From positions 1 to 53,947 of the forward strand of contig NZ_JAJFZK010000019.1 of assembly GCF_020731355.1 (NCBI RefSeq): a DNA stretch of 53,947 bases, given 5' to 3'. This DNA is from Bacillus sp. REN16 (lineage in GTDB: Bacteria > Bacillota > Bacilli > Bacillales > Bacillaceae_L). A program made the translations under genes and the position numbers. Shown one piece after another: positions 1 through 9,225 of this stretch (position 1 is the stretch's first letter; every line of letters begins with the position of its first letter). The notes under the pieces are model-generated. The model worked only from the letters and a program-made list of their open reading frames with translations. It was not told where the DNA came from and did no database searches.

Positions 1-50
1 CTTGTATCATACCAAGGGGACTTTTTTTGTTCAAACCTCAAATTTCTTCA

Positions 51-266
51 TTACAGGAATGCTCCTAAAAGATCTATTGCAAAATCAAATGGTTGCCTTT
101 TATCCATTATAGCACCAACGATATCACTTTCATAGCTGTTAACTCTTCGGTTTGACCATACTTCAGATAATTGGAAGTGACAAGACAAGATTAACTCTCC
201 CACTTTTTTTGTCATATATATCATTTGTTTATCCTCAGAGTAAAAAATATGTTCCTTATGCTCCAT
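51..266 (-). CDS. hypothetical protein, 71 aa
   Basis: A small open frame of 71 residues with no family I recognise. Its composition is ordinary for a soluble protein: mixed charge, a hydrophobic C-terminus ending LLGAFL, and no signal peptide or cysteine motif. No convincing Shine-Dalgarno sequence precedes the ATG at 266, which lowers confidence. It stands alone near the window edge, next to a decayed symporter fragment and a hairpin repeat, so it could itself be a remnant. Confidence 0.35.
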   Translation of the reverse strand: MEHKEHIFYSEDKQMIYMTKKVGELILSCHFQLSEVWSNRRVNSYESDIVGAIMDKRQPFDFAIDLLGAFL

Positions 267-298
267 ATCTATATTATAAGTTTGCGCAACAAATGATT

Positions 299-411
299 AA
301 TTAAAGGAGTAACCAGTTGGAATAACTAAAGAAGCAATATTTTTGGGACTTCCCGCTTACTCCATTGTGACCATGTTTTTTGTAGGACGGTTTCTGATTT
401 CCCGTTGTGAA
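299..411 (-). pseudogene. decayed fragment of a gltT-like symporter gene
   Basis: About 110 bases match the internal part of the intact symporter gene at 1550-1662 by eye, on the same strand (shared blocks include GGAGTAACC, GTTGGAATAAC, GGACTTCCCGCTT and GTTTCTGA). The intact counterpart encodes the stretch from the conserved STASSETVLP motif to the PTGYSFN motif. The fragment has many substitutions and indels and no open frame of its own. A GTGCCTG-type hairpin repeat begins only a few bases from one end. It is best read as the relic of a second symporter copy that was lost. Confidence 0.7.
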
Positions 412-415
412 AAGA

Positions 416-464
416 TGCCTGACCCCCGATACGGTAATACTTTACCACAATGGGGCTCAGGCAC
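416..464. repeat. GTGCCTG-type hairpin repeat, copy 1
   Basis: Outer arms TGCCTGACCCC and GGGGCTCAGGCA are imperfect inverted repeats around a roughly 25-base core (GATACGGTAATAC, then a TACCACA-like block). The core closely resembles that of the copy at 40125-40174. The element is short, intergenic and non-coding, like REP or MITE elements. Confidence 0.65.
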
Positions 465-574
465 CGGAATGCAACTTCACGGGAGGTAAGGTTCCCAAAA
501 ACATAACTGGCTGGCAACAGAAGAACGTTAATTTGAGTATAACAATGACAAACTACCAGGTACCTAAAGGGCGT

Positions 575-1066
575 TTATAAATAGGTCCGCTTAGCTGGCC
601 ATGAACCTTGTAGTTTACGAAGTTGTACAATTTGTCCTGTATGATAAGCGTCGTGCAAAAGGAGATTTAGATATTGTTGCCAAACTGGAAGAGAAGGACA
701 AGGTTGATCCAATTCTGCCTCTTGTAGGGATGCTAATGAAGATTGTAAGGCATCATGTACTTGAAGCGTTCTCCTCACTGTTTCTTGCCAAGCATCTTCA
801 TCATTAGCTTCACCTTGGACAAACGTTTCATCATTATTTTGTGGAGCAACAAATGTGTCATCTTGATGCAAGCGAGAAATTAACCGCTCTTTAAAAATTA
901 GTAAATGGTTTACATTTTCCCAAATCGTATTAGCGGCCTTTCCTTCGGGTTGCCAACATGCTTGTTCAGCAGTAAGATCCTTTAACGTATCTGGCAGTGG
1001 TGGGTACCATTTCTCTTCGTAAAAAACTTGATTGACTCCATTTTGCAAGATTGCTTTTTTACTCAT
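575..1066 (-). CDS. DinB-family (four-helix bundle) protein
   Basis: Predicted 163-residue DinB/YfiT-like protein. The family folds as a four-helix bundle with a metal site made of three histidines; many Bacillus members are damage-inducible or act as thiol-dependent enzymes, but the reaction of this one is unknown. Candidate metal ligands are visible: His54 in NVNHLL, and His138 and His142 in LLLHDAYHTGQI. The start at 1066 was chosen because AAGGAGGCGACCAA lies just upstream; an earlier in-frame ATG at 1087 has no ribosome binding site. It appears monocistronic. Confidence 0.8.
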   Translation of the reverse strand: MSKKAILQNGVNQVFYEEKWYPPLPDTLKDLTAEQACWQPEGKAANTIWENVNHLLIFKERLISRLHQDDTFVAPQNNDETFVQGEANDEDAWQETVRRTLQVHDALQSSLASLQEAELDQPCPSLPVWQQYLNLLLHDAYHTGQIVQLRKLQGSWPAKRTYL

Positions 1067-1144
1067 TTGGTCGCCTCCTTGTTTCATTACTTACCACCAA
1101 TTTATCAAATTTTCCGAAAAAAATATATAAAACTTTTTTAGGTT

Positions 1145-1180
1145 AAAAAATAGACCTTCAACATAGGCGTTGAAAGTCTT
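1145..1180 (-). terminator. rho-independent terminator of gltT
   Basis: Read on the minus strand, AGACTTTCAAC and GTTGAAGGTCT form an 11-bp stem with one G-T pair and are followed by a run of T. It lies about 15 bases after the symporter stop codon. Confidence 0.8.
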
Positions 1181-1194
1181 AATTTATCTGCATA

Positions 1195-2460
1195 TTATGA
1201 AGCAACTTCTGTGATGGGTTCAACCTCGACAGGAGGGTTAAACTGACCTTCCCATTTCGCAACAACAAGCGCTGCTAATGAGTTTCCGACCACGTTAACC
1301 GCAGTACGTCCCATATCGAGAATACGGTCAATACCCGCAATGAAGGCTAATCCTTCAGCCGGTAATCCAATTGTACTAAATGTCGCTAATAGCACCACAA
1401 ATGATACACCTGGCACTCCAGCCATACCTTTAGATGTAACCATTAGAACTAACATAAGTGTAATTTGTTGACCAATGCTGAGGTCAATTCCGTACATTTG
1501 GGCAATAAATAAAGATGCAATTGCTTGATATAAAACAGATCCATCCAGATTAAAGGAGTAACCTGTTGGAATAACGAAAGACGCAATATGTTTTGGACTT
1601 CCCGCTTGCTCCATCTTGTCCATAATTTTCGGTAGGACCGTTTCTGAGCTTGCCGTTGAAAAGGCCAAGATTAACTCTTCTTTAATCATCTTCAGTAATT
1701 TAAAAATATTGAGCCCAATGAATTTAGCTAGTAAGCCTAAAACGACAATCACAAAGAAAATCATCGTTCCATACACAGTAAGAGCTAGCTTACCTAATGG
1801 AATAAGCGATGCAAAACCATATTTAGAAATCGTGACACCGATTAATGCAAACACACCAATTGGGGCATACTTCATAAATAAGTTCGTCACATAAAACATG
1901 GCGTTTGCCATACCTTCAAAGAAACGCAGAACGGGTTTTCCTTTTTCACCAATTGCTGCAATTCCTAGACCGAATACGACCGCAAAGAAGATAATCGCAA
2001 GCATATCGCCTTCTACCATCGCTTGGATTGGGTTGGTTGGAACAATATGAAGCAAAGTATCGGCAATCGATTTGCCTTCTTGTTCCTCTGATGTGTGGAC
2101 ATAATTAGAAATGTCACTTTGCTCGAGCTTGTCCATATTTAAACCAGTACCAGGATGAAACAGATTGGCAGCAATCAGGCCGACCGCAATCGCAACCAAC
2201 GTCATACCGATAAAATAAGTTAGGGACTTTCCACCAAGCTTCCCAACAGCTTTCAAATCACCCACACCCGCAATGGCCACGATGATGCTTGAAAGAACAA
2301 TTGGGACAACAATCATTTTAATTAAACGGATAAAAAGATCACCGAATGGCTGTAAGACACTTTGTGCTGTCGCACTTCCGTAGAAGATCCCACCAACGAT
2401 AATCCCTAATACCAGACCGATAAAAATTTGAGTTGCTAAACTGAATTTAATCTTTTTCAT
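1195..2460 (-). CDS. gltT: proton/sodium-glutamate (aspartate) symporter
   Basis: A 421-residue integral membrane transporter of the dicarboxylate/amino acid:cation symporter family, the same length as I recall for GltT of Geobacillus. It should import glutamate and/or aspartate with protons or sodium. The hallmarks are present: the serine-rich hairpin STASSETVLP (268-277), the NLDGSVLY motif (304-311), and the substrate-binding helix GIDRILDMGRTAVNVVGNS (376-394), plus about eight hydrophobic segments. The start at 2460 follows AGGTGAGG. A c-di-AMP riboswitch occupies its leader, and a terminator follows its stop. GltT, GltP and DctP are hard to tell apart by eye, so substrate preference is inferred. 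Confidence 0.88.
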   Translation of the reverse strand: MKKIKFSLATQIFIGLVLGIIVGGIFYGSATAQSVLQPFGDLFIRLIKMIVVPIVLSSIIVAIAGVGDLKAVGKLGGKSLTYFIGMTLVAIAVGLIAANLFHPGTGLNMDKLEQSDISNYVHTSEEQEGKSIADTLLHIVPTNPIQAMVEGDMLAIIFFAVVFGLGIAAIGEKGKPVLRFFEGMANAMFYVTNLFMKYAPIGVFALIGVTISKYGFASLIPLGKLALTVYGTMIFFVIVVLGLLAKFIGLNIFKLLKMIKEELILAFSTASSETVLPKIMDKMEQAGSPKHIASFVIPTGYSFNLDGSVLYQAIASLFIAQMYGIDLSIGQQITLMLVLMVTSKGMAGVPGVSFVVLLATFSTIGLPAEGLAFIAGIDRILDMGRTAVNVVGNSLAALVVAKWEGQFNPPVEVEPITEVAS

Positions 2461-2540
2461 AAATTACCTCACCTTCTTGAAGTTTGTGATACATGCTTTG
2501 CTTTAGGCAAGGGAAACAAATGAATACGATACTTTACACA

Positions 2541-2706
2541 AAATACGGCAAATGCCGACTTACGAACCTATCGTTCTGTTTCCACTATAATGCTTACGAG
2601 GTTAGCTTTCAGGTTAGGACTATCGGAAACACTGAGCCCTTTCTTCGTTAAGAATTCACCAATAGCGGATCTTATCCGCATCGAGACTTGGGTCCCCCGC
2701 TCTTAA
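2541..2706 (-). promoter_or_regulatory. c-di-AMP riboswitch (ydaO/yuaA type) upstream of gltT
   Basis: On the minus strand the leader shows, in order, GCGGGGGACCCAA, GGTGAATTC, and GAAAGCTAACCTCGTAAGC, which match the conserved blocks of the ydaO c-di-AMP riboswitch. The segment TGTTTCC near the middle can pair with GGAAACA after the last block. A short hairpin CGGCA-TT-TGCCG followed by TATTTTG (2541-2557) lies between the aptamer and the gene and may be the expression platform. Known members switch genes off when c-di-AMP binds and mostly control potassium uptake, osmolyte or wall genes; here the target is an amino acid symporter. Confidence 0.85.
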
Positions 2707-3693
2707 AAATAAGATTAAGCAAAAATGAACTACTTGAATTCTATCATTAAATTATTATATTAGTAAACTATTAGTTGTTTCCAGTGGGGGGAATAAATAC
2801 GATAAAAATAACTCCTTAACGTCAAAAAACGATGTTTCTGTTGGGGAAACATCGTTCTTTTGGACTTGTGTGTGATTGATACTGGTGGTCTGGGTCGAAA
2901 ATGGTCTAGATTCATTGAATATATTGGATTTTACATCGGTAATGTGTAAAATTTGTGTAAAATGATTCAGATATCAGGTGAATAGTTTCACCAATTTCTT
3001 TATTTCCTATACTCACACTGGAATCTACGCTGACATCAGCATTTCTTGTCTTTCTCGAAGAACTCAAACAGTTTTGAAGTTAGAGGGAAGGTATTATTTC
3101 CAGGCATTTTTTGATAGCATATGTTGCCGAGAATCCTTGATTAATAGGGATTCTCGAGCAAACTAAAATCATTTAGTAATTTTAAATTTTTATTAATGAA
3201 TTGTGGTATGTTACCAAAATGTTACCAAACTACAAATTTTTATTTAGAGCCAACCCTATAGTGCCGACTTTAGCTGCAGCTCCACTCTATAAAGGAGCTG
3301 TAGATTATTTATAATGGATAACAAGCGAAGTGTGGTTGCTAGACAAAAAATCTAAATTTCTGTGTCTACTCATTTCCTTCAATGTAAATCATGTACATTT
3401 CACTTTTATTAATATATACCGCGAATAAATCTCTTTCATCTGCAAAAAGGAAATAAACCAAGTATGCTTATCTTTCCCTCCAGACCTACAGACCTCACCA
3501 TAACTGCCCCCAATTAAAGAAAATGGAAGCCTAAAGAATAAAAAATAGGACTAACCTGAAAGATTTATTAAAAACCTTTTATGGATAACCCTATTCAAAT
3601 ATTACAATATACAAAATACCCTTTAATAGATTAATTATTAAGTGATACGGTTATCAAAATAATTTTCATTCCAGAAAATCCTATTGTAATGAT
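2707..3693. other. gene-free interval with several hairpins
   Basis: I see no convincing gene in this stretch. It holds a strong hairpin at 2829-2861 (listed separately), a perfect 9-bp inverted repeat CGAGAATCC/GGATTCTCG at 3128-3156, tandem GTTACCAAA blocks near 3211-3229 and a 7-bp repeat CAGCTCC/GGAGCTG at 3277-3300. The 3128-3229 part has the look of an old integration site, but no integrase is present. Confidence 0.4.
2824..2861 (+). terminator. strong terminator-like hairpin
   Basis: ACGATGTTTC and GAAACATCGT form a perfect 10-bp stem with a short loop, followed by TCTTTT on the plus strand and preceded by an A-run, so it could work in both directions. No intact gene ends nearby. Confidence 0.6.
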
Positions 3694-5607
3694 TTATTTA
3701 TTAATACTATCAAAAAAGCCGGTTCTTTCTCCCGTTAAAGCACTGACAAGTCCACGATCTAGGTAACGATTGAACTCTTCACATGATGTTTCCGGAAGAT
3801 AGCTACAGTTATGACAAGCAGCTACATTAAGATGATGAACTCCTTGACCAGTAGACATACCTATGTCGTTACATACCGGATCTGAAGAACACCACTGGGA
3901 TTTTTCTATGGCTCTTTCCAGTATTGATAAAAGCCTTTCCTTTTTCCCAAGACGCACAAGACCACCCAATGTCCCTTCAGAATCTCCCGAAGCAGTATAA
4001 ATTAAAATGGCATTCATTTTCCGTTCAGGCTGACCAGAAACGTAGATTCTCTCGCGTAGCGAGCTTGTACTATACCCACATTCGAAAATAAATTCTTGAA
4101 TGAGAAGGTGTGCTAAAGTATGCAGCATTACAAATCTTGGCAAAATCTCCCGTGGGCGAATAAAATGATTTTCCTCCGCTTCCCTATTCCGTCCTAAAAG
4201 CCGATAAAACCTATCTGTATTAAAAACCGATTTTTCCCACTGAAAAAGCTTATCATCATCAAATTCAATAAAAATACCTTCACCATATACTATATATCCA
4301 GGAAGCCAATCATTTCTTTCTGGATAATGAAACAGCAACTCTTTTCCCTTCTTAATAGTTTCAGGATTAAGAATAGAGGTACCAGTCAAACGCTCAAAAC
4401 CATATAAAACTCTCGTATCCCTCAATCGTGGAACAAGATTAATTTTACTAATTCCAAGTTCCTCACATAACATCCTGTCATCATTAGCGTCGTACTCTTT
4501 CACAATTTTTAAATGATCGCTGTTTAACCCTTCTTTTAAAATCATGTACTCCTGATGCTTTAATACCGTATCAATATCCTCATAATCCACTTCTTCATCA
4601 TTTGAATTCTCTTTTTCAAGCATATCCAAAGCCAATCCAAGGACTTTTTGATCTAGGTCTCCGAATAAACCACTGAATCTCCTTTTTAATCCATCGATTA
4701 TTCTATCGCGACTTACATCCATTGACTTTAGATAATCAATTTCATCACTTACATTTGGGCTTAACAGTATATCAGTAATTTTCCGTATCTCTTCTCCAGT
4801 GTTGCCAGGAAGAAAAATAGCACTAATAACGTTCGGATAATATACATTGGTTGAGTTTTTTAATAAAACAAACGGAACCTCATCACATGGTTCGTGTGCT
4901 GAACTATCTGTACCATACCAATGCTTACGACCAGTGCAGAGATATTTCTGACCAGGCTCCAAGTCCGTATGGAGTTTGGATTTTTCTTTTTTCTGTCCAC
5001 TTGTTATACCGCTTAATGTACGTTTTTTATCACAGGAAGTGCACTGCACCTGCATGCTACTTAAAGTAGCCCCTCCAGTAGAAATCAACTTTAATGGACC
5101 GTTACACTGCGGTGACCTAGTTTCATGCACCCACTCCACCCATGGAAAATCATCAATATGACCGTTGGAGCAAACCACTACAAGAGGGACTTGTACCATT
5201 CTGGAATATTTATCATCGCAGTGAGAACACTTTATCTTATTATCTAAGTGGGCAAAACTATACTTTTTCATCTTCCTGCATTTATTACAGTAATGCCAAG
5301 TTGGGAATCGAAGCATTGGAATTTCATTATCAGTATTCTTTTCATTCCCAAACCGACGTTTGAAATTACTACCTCGATAATCAGGAGGTAGTCGAAATTC
5401 ATTTACATTCAGAATCTTTTGCAGCCTTGGTTCGTGAAAAATATATTCTGTAATATCAGTTTTTGATGACATATTATACCATTTATCCAAGGCGCCTACC
5501 ATCATATTGACACCTTTGCTATTTGTAGATATTGCCCCCACACCCATTGGTGATATCAACTCGGCTCTGCGCAAAGGGATTTTTGCGATTCCATAGTTAG
5601 TGTTCAT
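3694..5607 (-). CDS. drmB: DISARM protein DrmB (DUF1998)
   Basis: A 637-residue DUF1998 protein, the DrmB component of DISARM anti-phage systems, where it partners the DrmA helicase on DNA. Two N-terminal zinc-type pairs (CNKC at 107-110, CSHC at 127-130) are followed by further cysteine pairs. The C-terminal DUF1998 region starts about residue 494 (MLHTLAHLLI) and includes LIYTASGDSEGTLGGL and a closing cysteine set (CNDIG, CHNC, CEEF). The start at 5607 was chosen because TGGAGGAGCAAA precedes it; the longer frame to 5658 has no such site. It overlaps the drmA stop by 11 bases, which indicates translational coupling. It is the last gene of the minus-strand operon. Confidence 0.88.
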   Translation of the reverse strand: MNTNYGIAKIPLRRAELISPMGVGAISTNSKGVNMMVGALDKWYNMSSKTDITEYIFHEPRLQKILNVNEFRLPPDYRGSNFKRRFGNEKNTDNEIPMLRFPTWHYCNKCRKMKKYSFAHLDNKIKCSHCDDKYSRMVQVPLVVVCSNGHIDDFPWVEWVHETRSPQCNGPLKLISTGGATLSSMQVQCTSCDKKRTLSGITSGQKKEKSKLHTDLEPGQKYLCTGRKHWYGTDSSAHEPCDEVPFVLLKNSTNVYYPNVISAIFLPGNTGEEIRKITDILLSPNVSDEIDYLKSMDVSRDRIIDGLKRRFSGLFGDLDQKVLGLALDMLEKENSNDEEVDYEDIDTVLKHQEYMILKEGLNSDHLKIVKEYDANDDRMLCEELGISKINLVPRLRDTRVLYGFERLTGTSILNPETIKKGKELLFHYPERNDWLPGYIVYGEGIFIEFDDDKLFQWEKSVFNTDRFYRLLGRNREAEENHFIRPREILPRFVMLHTLAHLLIQEFIFECGYSTSSLRERIYVSGQPERKMNAILIYTASGDSEGTLGGLVRLGKKERLLSILERAIEKSQWCSSDPVCNDIGMSTGQGVHHLNVAACHNCSYLPETSCEEFNRYLDRGLVSALTGERTGFFDSINK

Positions 5608-8600
5608 TTTGCTCCTCCAATAAGTATTCATTTGTAATTGTTCCTTGACAGGATGCATCTACATTTCTCATAGATGTCAATACGGGTTTTGCAGTTTTAT
5701 TATGAAACTCATTTACGTGGGAACCTGCTTGATACATTAAGAAATAAGTCTCTCCTGAATTATCATCTTCCCATCTTTGAGCGTGGCTGTACATCATATG
5801 GCTAATAAATTTCTCAAATATCCCCTTCGCTACCTCGTATTGATTTGAATCCACTTTTTTCACACGATCAAGAAAAAGAGATTTAAACCTGTCCAACTCT
5901 GACCTATATTCTTGGATGTTTTCAGGACTAAAAGCTATGCCGGAATCATGGAATTGACGTAACCATCCGATAATAAGTCCGTAAAGTCCCCTTTCCATAC
6001 AGGGTTCAGAAAATGGAGTTACACTGGTAGCTTCCACATGTGAGTATAATTTCTGATGATATTCCTTAAAATGTTCAAAATGCGATTTATCGCGAGAGAT
6101 ACTACTTTTATATAAAGTTAATACTAAACCAGGTCTCTCAAACCAGCTTCGTCCAACACGTCCGGTTACCTGTATATATTGGGCAGTGTTTTTGGGTTGG
6201 CCAATTACACTCATCAGAGAAAGTCTATCAATATCAACACCTACTTCAATAATATTAGAAGCCAGACATACATCAACAGAGGTTCCCTCGTTATACCTAC
6301 GTTTTAAAATCTGAATGGCTTCAGCAATTTCCCCACTATCCAGACGGGAAGTTAATTCTTTAAACGAGTTTAAATAACGTCGAAAACGTTTATCTTTAAT
6401 ATGGTGCTTATTTTTTAATTGAAGAAAATAACTTGGTATGTCTGTCTGAAAAAGAGTTAGACTACCTCCTAATTCCCGAATACTATTATAAAAACTCAAC
6501 AGCGTCCAATATGGATCACGGTCACTTTCCTCAAATTCCGTAACTTTCTGAAGTAAAGTAGAATAAACCTTAACTTGAAGTGTTTGTAATCCCACCAAAT
6601 TACTTAGAAGCCCTATATATTTTCTTCCACGGGAAGGCTTACCGGTTTCATCTAAATGCGTTCGTGCAAAAAAGGAATCATCATATGAAAGGCCTGAACT
6701 AGGGAATAAATAAGAGTCCTTTCTTGCAAATAATCCTTCGATTTGCTCTTTAAACCCTCGGATTGTCGCAGTTGCACAAATAATTTTTGGTTTAATTTCT
6801 TTATTATTTCGGCGATCAGTACATAATTCCTCAATAAGAAGTTCGTATAAACCTGTCATTGAGCCAAGAGGACCTGAAATAAGATGGAGTTCATCCTGAA
6901 TAATAAGATTAGGTGGTGAAAGTTCCCTTTCCCCCATCATATTTAAACCAAAAAGCCTTCTCGCTTCCGGCCGCCAAGAAAGCATTGCAAACTTGTCAAC
7001 AGTTCCAATAATAAACGTAGGACGTACGTTGTAAATTGTCTCATCTACAATATAAACAGGTAATAAATCATGAAATGGACAGCTATCATCAGGACAATAA
7101 ATTCTTAATTGCCCATCTTGTTTATTGAAATCATACCCCGCTATTTCATATTCATTTTTCTTTTTTCTTACATTTTTCTGCATTCTACTTTTCCTTGAAA
7201 AAGCTCCACCACCGCCAATAAGTTGGCTTTCCTTTCCAGATTCAACGGGGTAAGCGCCTAGTTTAGCTGCACACCATGGACAATGCTTTACAATAAATGC
7301 GCTTTTCTCGTTTCCCGCTTTCCAATCATTTAATCTTTGCTTTGCACTATCTTCTCCACCCTGATTACGATTTGGTGTTGTTTTAGATCCAAGCCAGATA
7401 CCTATTGAAAACGGGGTACCACCGAGTCTTTCAATATTTTTTCTTCGTAACATCTCCAATGCGCATATCAGTCGTGAGGAACGTTGAAATTGATCCGCCG
7501 TTAATAGTCTTAATGTATAGCGCATAATTACATCAGTTCCGGCATCATTCTTATTCTTCAATCTACGATAAAACATAGAGAAAGCAGCTACTCCTAGATA
7601 AGCTTCCGTTTTACCGCCACCGGTTGGAAACCAAATAAGATCTACTATATCCCTTTCTTTTTTGTCATCCCCATAAAATGAAGGTAGTGACATTAAAAGA
7701 AAAGCAGCCTGAAATGCACGCCATTTTCCTTTATTATTTTTAATAAGTTCATCTGGCTCTGGTATTTCATAGCTTTGTAATTTATCATCCATTACAGTCA
7801 AATTATCGATACGCTTACCACCGCGTTCTTTGGCTCCAACAATTTGTTGTATTGCCATGGCATGATTAGCAAATTGGAAGGCCAATAGGACATTTTCATC
7901 CTCCAGACACTTTAACCCCTTCTCCATTCGACTTAGGGCTTCTCGGCACAGCATCATATGCGATTCAGCTGTTTTCCTAAGATCAATTTTCTCAATTTCA
8001 GGGATTTCTGCTTCCCTTAGCTCAATCCAGTTTTTATATCCCAAAATAATTTTTCCTAGTATTATATCAGGAGAAGGAGAATTAGGTACAACACCTGCAA
8101 GCTCCAACATGGATATTGAAAACTCATTTCCATTTTCATCTTTAATATCAGGAGTCATATTTGAAGTTTCATATTCGGGCATGAAGGTTGAAAATAATCT
8201 TGTTGGTTCTTCTTTACGATCAAGTTCCCAATCCGCAGAACAACCATGACCAAGTGCAAAATTTTTTGCGTTACGGTAAAGCAATTGTGCTGACAGCACT
8301 TCCTCATCGTTATGTTTTGAGGCACCATGGAGATCTGAAGGATAAGGTAAGAATTGAGCATTATTTCCAGACAACTCAATACTTAGTTGACTTTGTAACA
8401 GGATTTTTTCCATATCCCTTAATTTTTTCCCTTCACTATCCTGCGTTATGTTTGTTGCGCTAAGCGTGATAAGGTATTTAGTATCAGAAATCATCCTTGA
8501 GTATAATTGAAGTCTGAATTGCAGATTATTGAACATGACGGTTTTTTCTACCAGCCAACGTTTTTTATTAACAAATTCCACTGCCTCAAAGTTGATATAA

Positions 8601-9205
8601 TCCTCTTCCATTTTTTCTCTAAATACAGCGGATAACCGATACCACCATTCGTGCATCCTCTCTGTTTTAGCTAATTTAACTTTAAAAGGACGGTAAATCC
8701 CGCCATTTAGTCTTACCTTCAAAAGGTCTCTTTCATCGGAAATTTGAGCATAGAAACTTAATGCCATGCTTGAAGGGGCAAAATCATTCTTTCCAGGCAT
8801 TAAATCGGGTATATCTTCCTCTTCATCCTCCGTATCCCGTTGTTCCCTCCTTTTTTCCATATTTATTAGCTGTTTCAATGCATCTTTTCCCAATATTTCT
8901 TCATCTGAATCGTCTATTAATTCCTCCATTGTATTTTGGGTATCATCAATATCATCTTTTTTTGCCTCTAATGGAAAAAGCAGGCCCGCCGAATACTGAG
9001 TTACAGGTGTGTTTACCTGCAATACCTCTTCACCACTGTCAGAATTGTAATAGTAGTCGTACATTTCTTCTTTTGTTTTGAATTCGATTACATCATCAAT
9101 TTTTAGAGGTTTCATCCACTCCTTATTGACAGGAATGGGACCAATTAATTCATTTTGCAATGCTTTAATAAGTTTATCCCTATTTGTAACGTTTCTTGAT
9201 AACAT
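5597..9205 (-). CDS. drmA: DISARM helicase DrmA
   Basis: A 1202-residue SNF2/DEAD-like helicase of the DrmA type, the motor of DISARM, which senses and blocks incoming phage DNA. Visible motifs are Walker A PTGGGKTEAY (527-536), Walker B DELH (771-774), motif III ATAT (811-814) and motif VI QVTGRVGR (1012-1019). Between the first two lies an insert with cysteine pairs (CPWC at 642-645, C704 to C709) that probably binds zinc. An acidic linker occupies about 83-135. The start at 9205 has a TGGAGGAA site. It lies 20 bases after the preceding gene and overlaps drmB, so the four or five genes form one operon. Confidence 0.9.
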   Translation of the reverse strand: MLSRNVTNRDKLIKALQNELIGPIPVNKEWMKPLKIDDVIEFKTKEEMYDYYYNSDSGEEVLQVNTPVTQYSAGLLFPLEAKKDDIDDTQNTMEELIDDSDEEILGKDALKQLINMEKRREQRDTEDEEEDIPDLMPGKNDFAPSSMALSFYAQISDERDLLKVRLNGGIYRPFKVKLAKTERMHEWWYRLSAVFREKMEEDYINFEAVEFVNKKRWLVEKTVMFNNLQFRLQLYSRMISDTKYLITLSATNITQDSEGKKLRDMEKILLQSQLSIELSGNNAQFLPYPSDLHGASKHNDEEVLSAQLLYRNAKNFALGHGCSADWELDRKEEPTRLFSTFMPEYETSNMTPDIKDENGNEFSISMLELAGVVPNSPSPDIILGKIILGYKNWIELREAEIPEIEKIDLRKTAESHMMLCREALSRMEKGLKCLEDENVLLAFQFANHAMAIQQIVGAKERGGKRIDNLTVMDDKLQSYEIPEPDELIKNNKGKWRAFQAAFLLMSLPSFYGDDKKERDIVDLIWFPTGGGKTEAYLGVAAFSMFYRRLKNKNDAGTDVIMRYTLRLLTADQFQRSSRLICALEMLRRKNIERLGGTPFSIGIWLGSKTTPNRNQGGEDSAKQRLNDWKAGNEKSAFIVKHCPWCAAKLGAYPVESGKESQLIGGGGAFSRKSRMQKNVRKKKNEYEIAGYDFNKQDGQLRIYCPDDSCPFHDLLPVYIVDETIYNVRPTFIIGTVDKFAMLSWRPEARRLFGLNMMGERELSPPNLIIQDELHLISGPLGSMTGLYELLIEELCTDRRNNKEIKPKIICATATIRGFKEQIEGLFARKDSYLFPSSGLSYDDSFFARTHLDETGKPSRGRKYIGLLSNLVGLQTLQVKVYSTLLQKVTEFEESDRDPYWTLLSFYNSIRELGGSLTLFQTDIPSYFLQLKNKHHIKDKRFRRYLNSFKELTSRLDSGEIAEAIQILKRRYNEGTSVDVCLASNIIEVGVDIDRLSLMSVIGQPKNTAQYIQVTGRVGRSWFERPGLVLTLYKSSISRDKSHFEHFKEYHQKLYSHVEATSVTPFSEPCMERGLYGLIIGWLRQFHDSGIAFSPENIQEYRSELDRFKSLFLDRVKKVDSNQYEVAKGIFEKFISHMMYSHAQRWEDDNSGETYFLMYQAGSHVNEFHNKTAKPVLTSMRNVDASCQGTITNEYLLEEQNEH

Positions 9206-9225
9206 GAATTTTCCTCCACTTAAGA

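Noticed and set aside
326..517. Open frame over the symporter fragment
   Set aside because: It runs across a hairpin repeat and the decayed fragment, with unnatural protein content.
2978..3166. Open frame of 62 codons on the plus strand
   Set aside because: It has no ribosome site and contains a perfect hairpin at its end. I see no protein-like motif.
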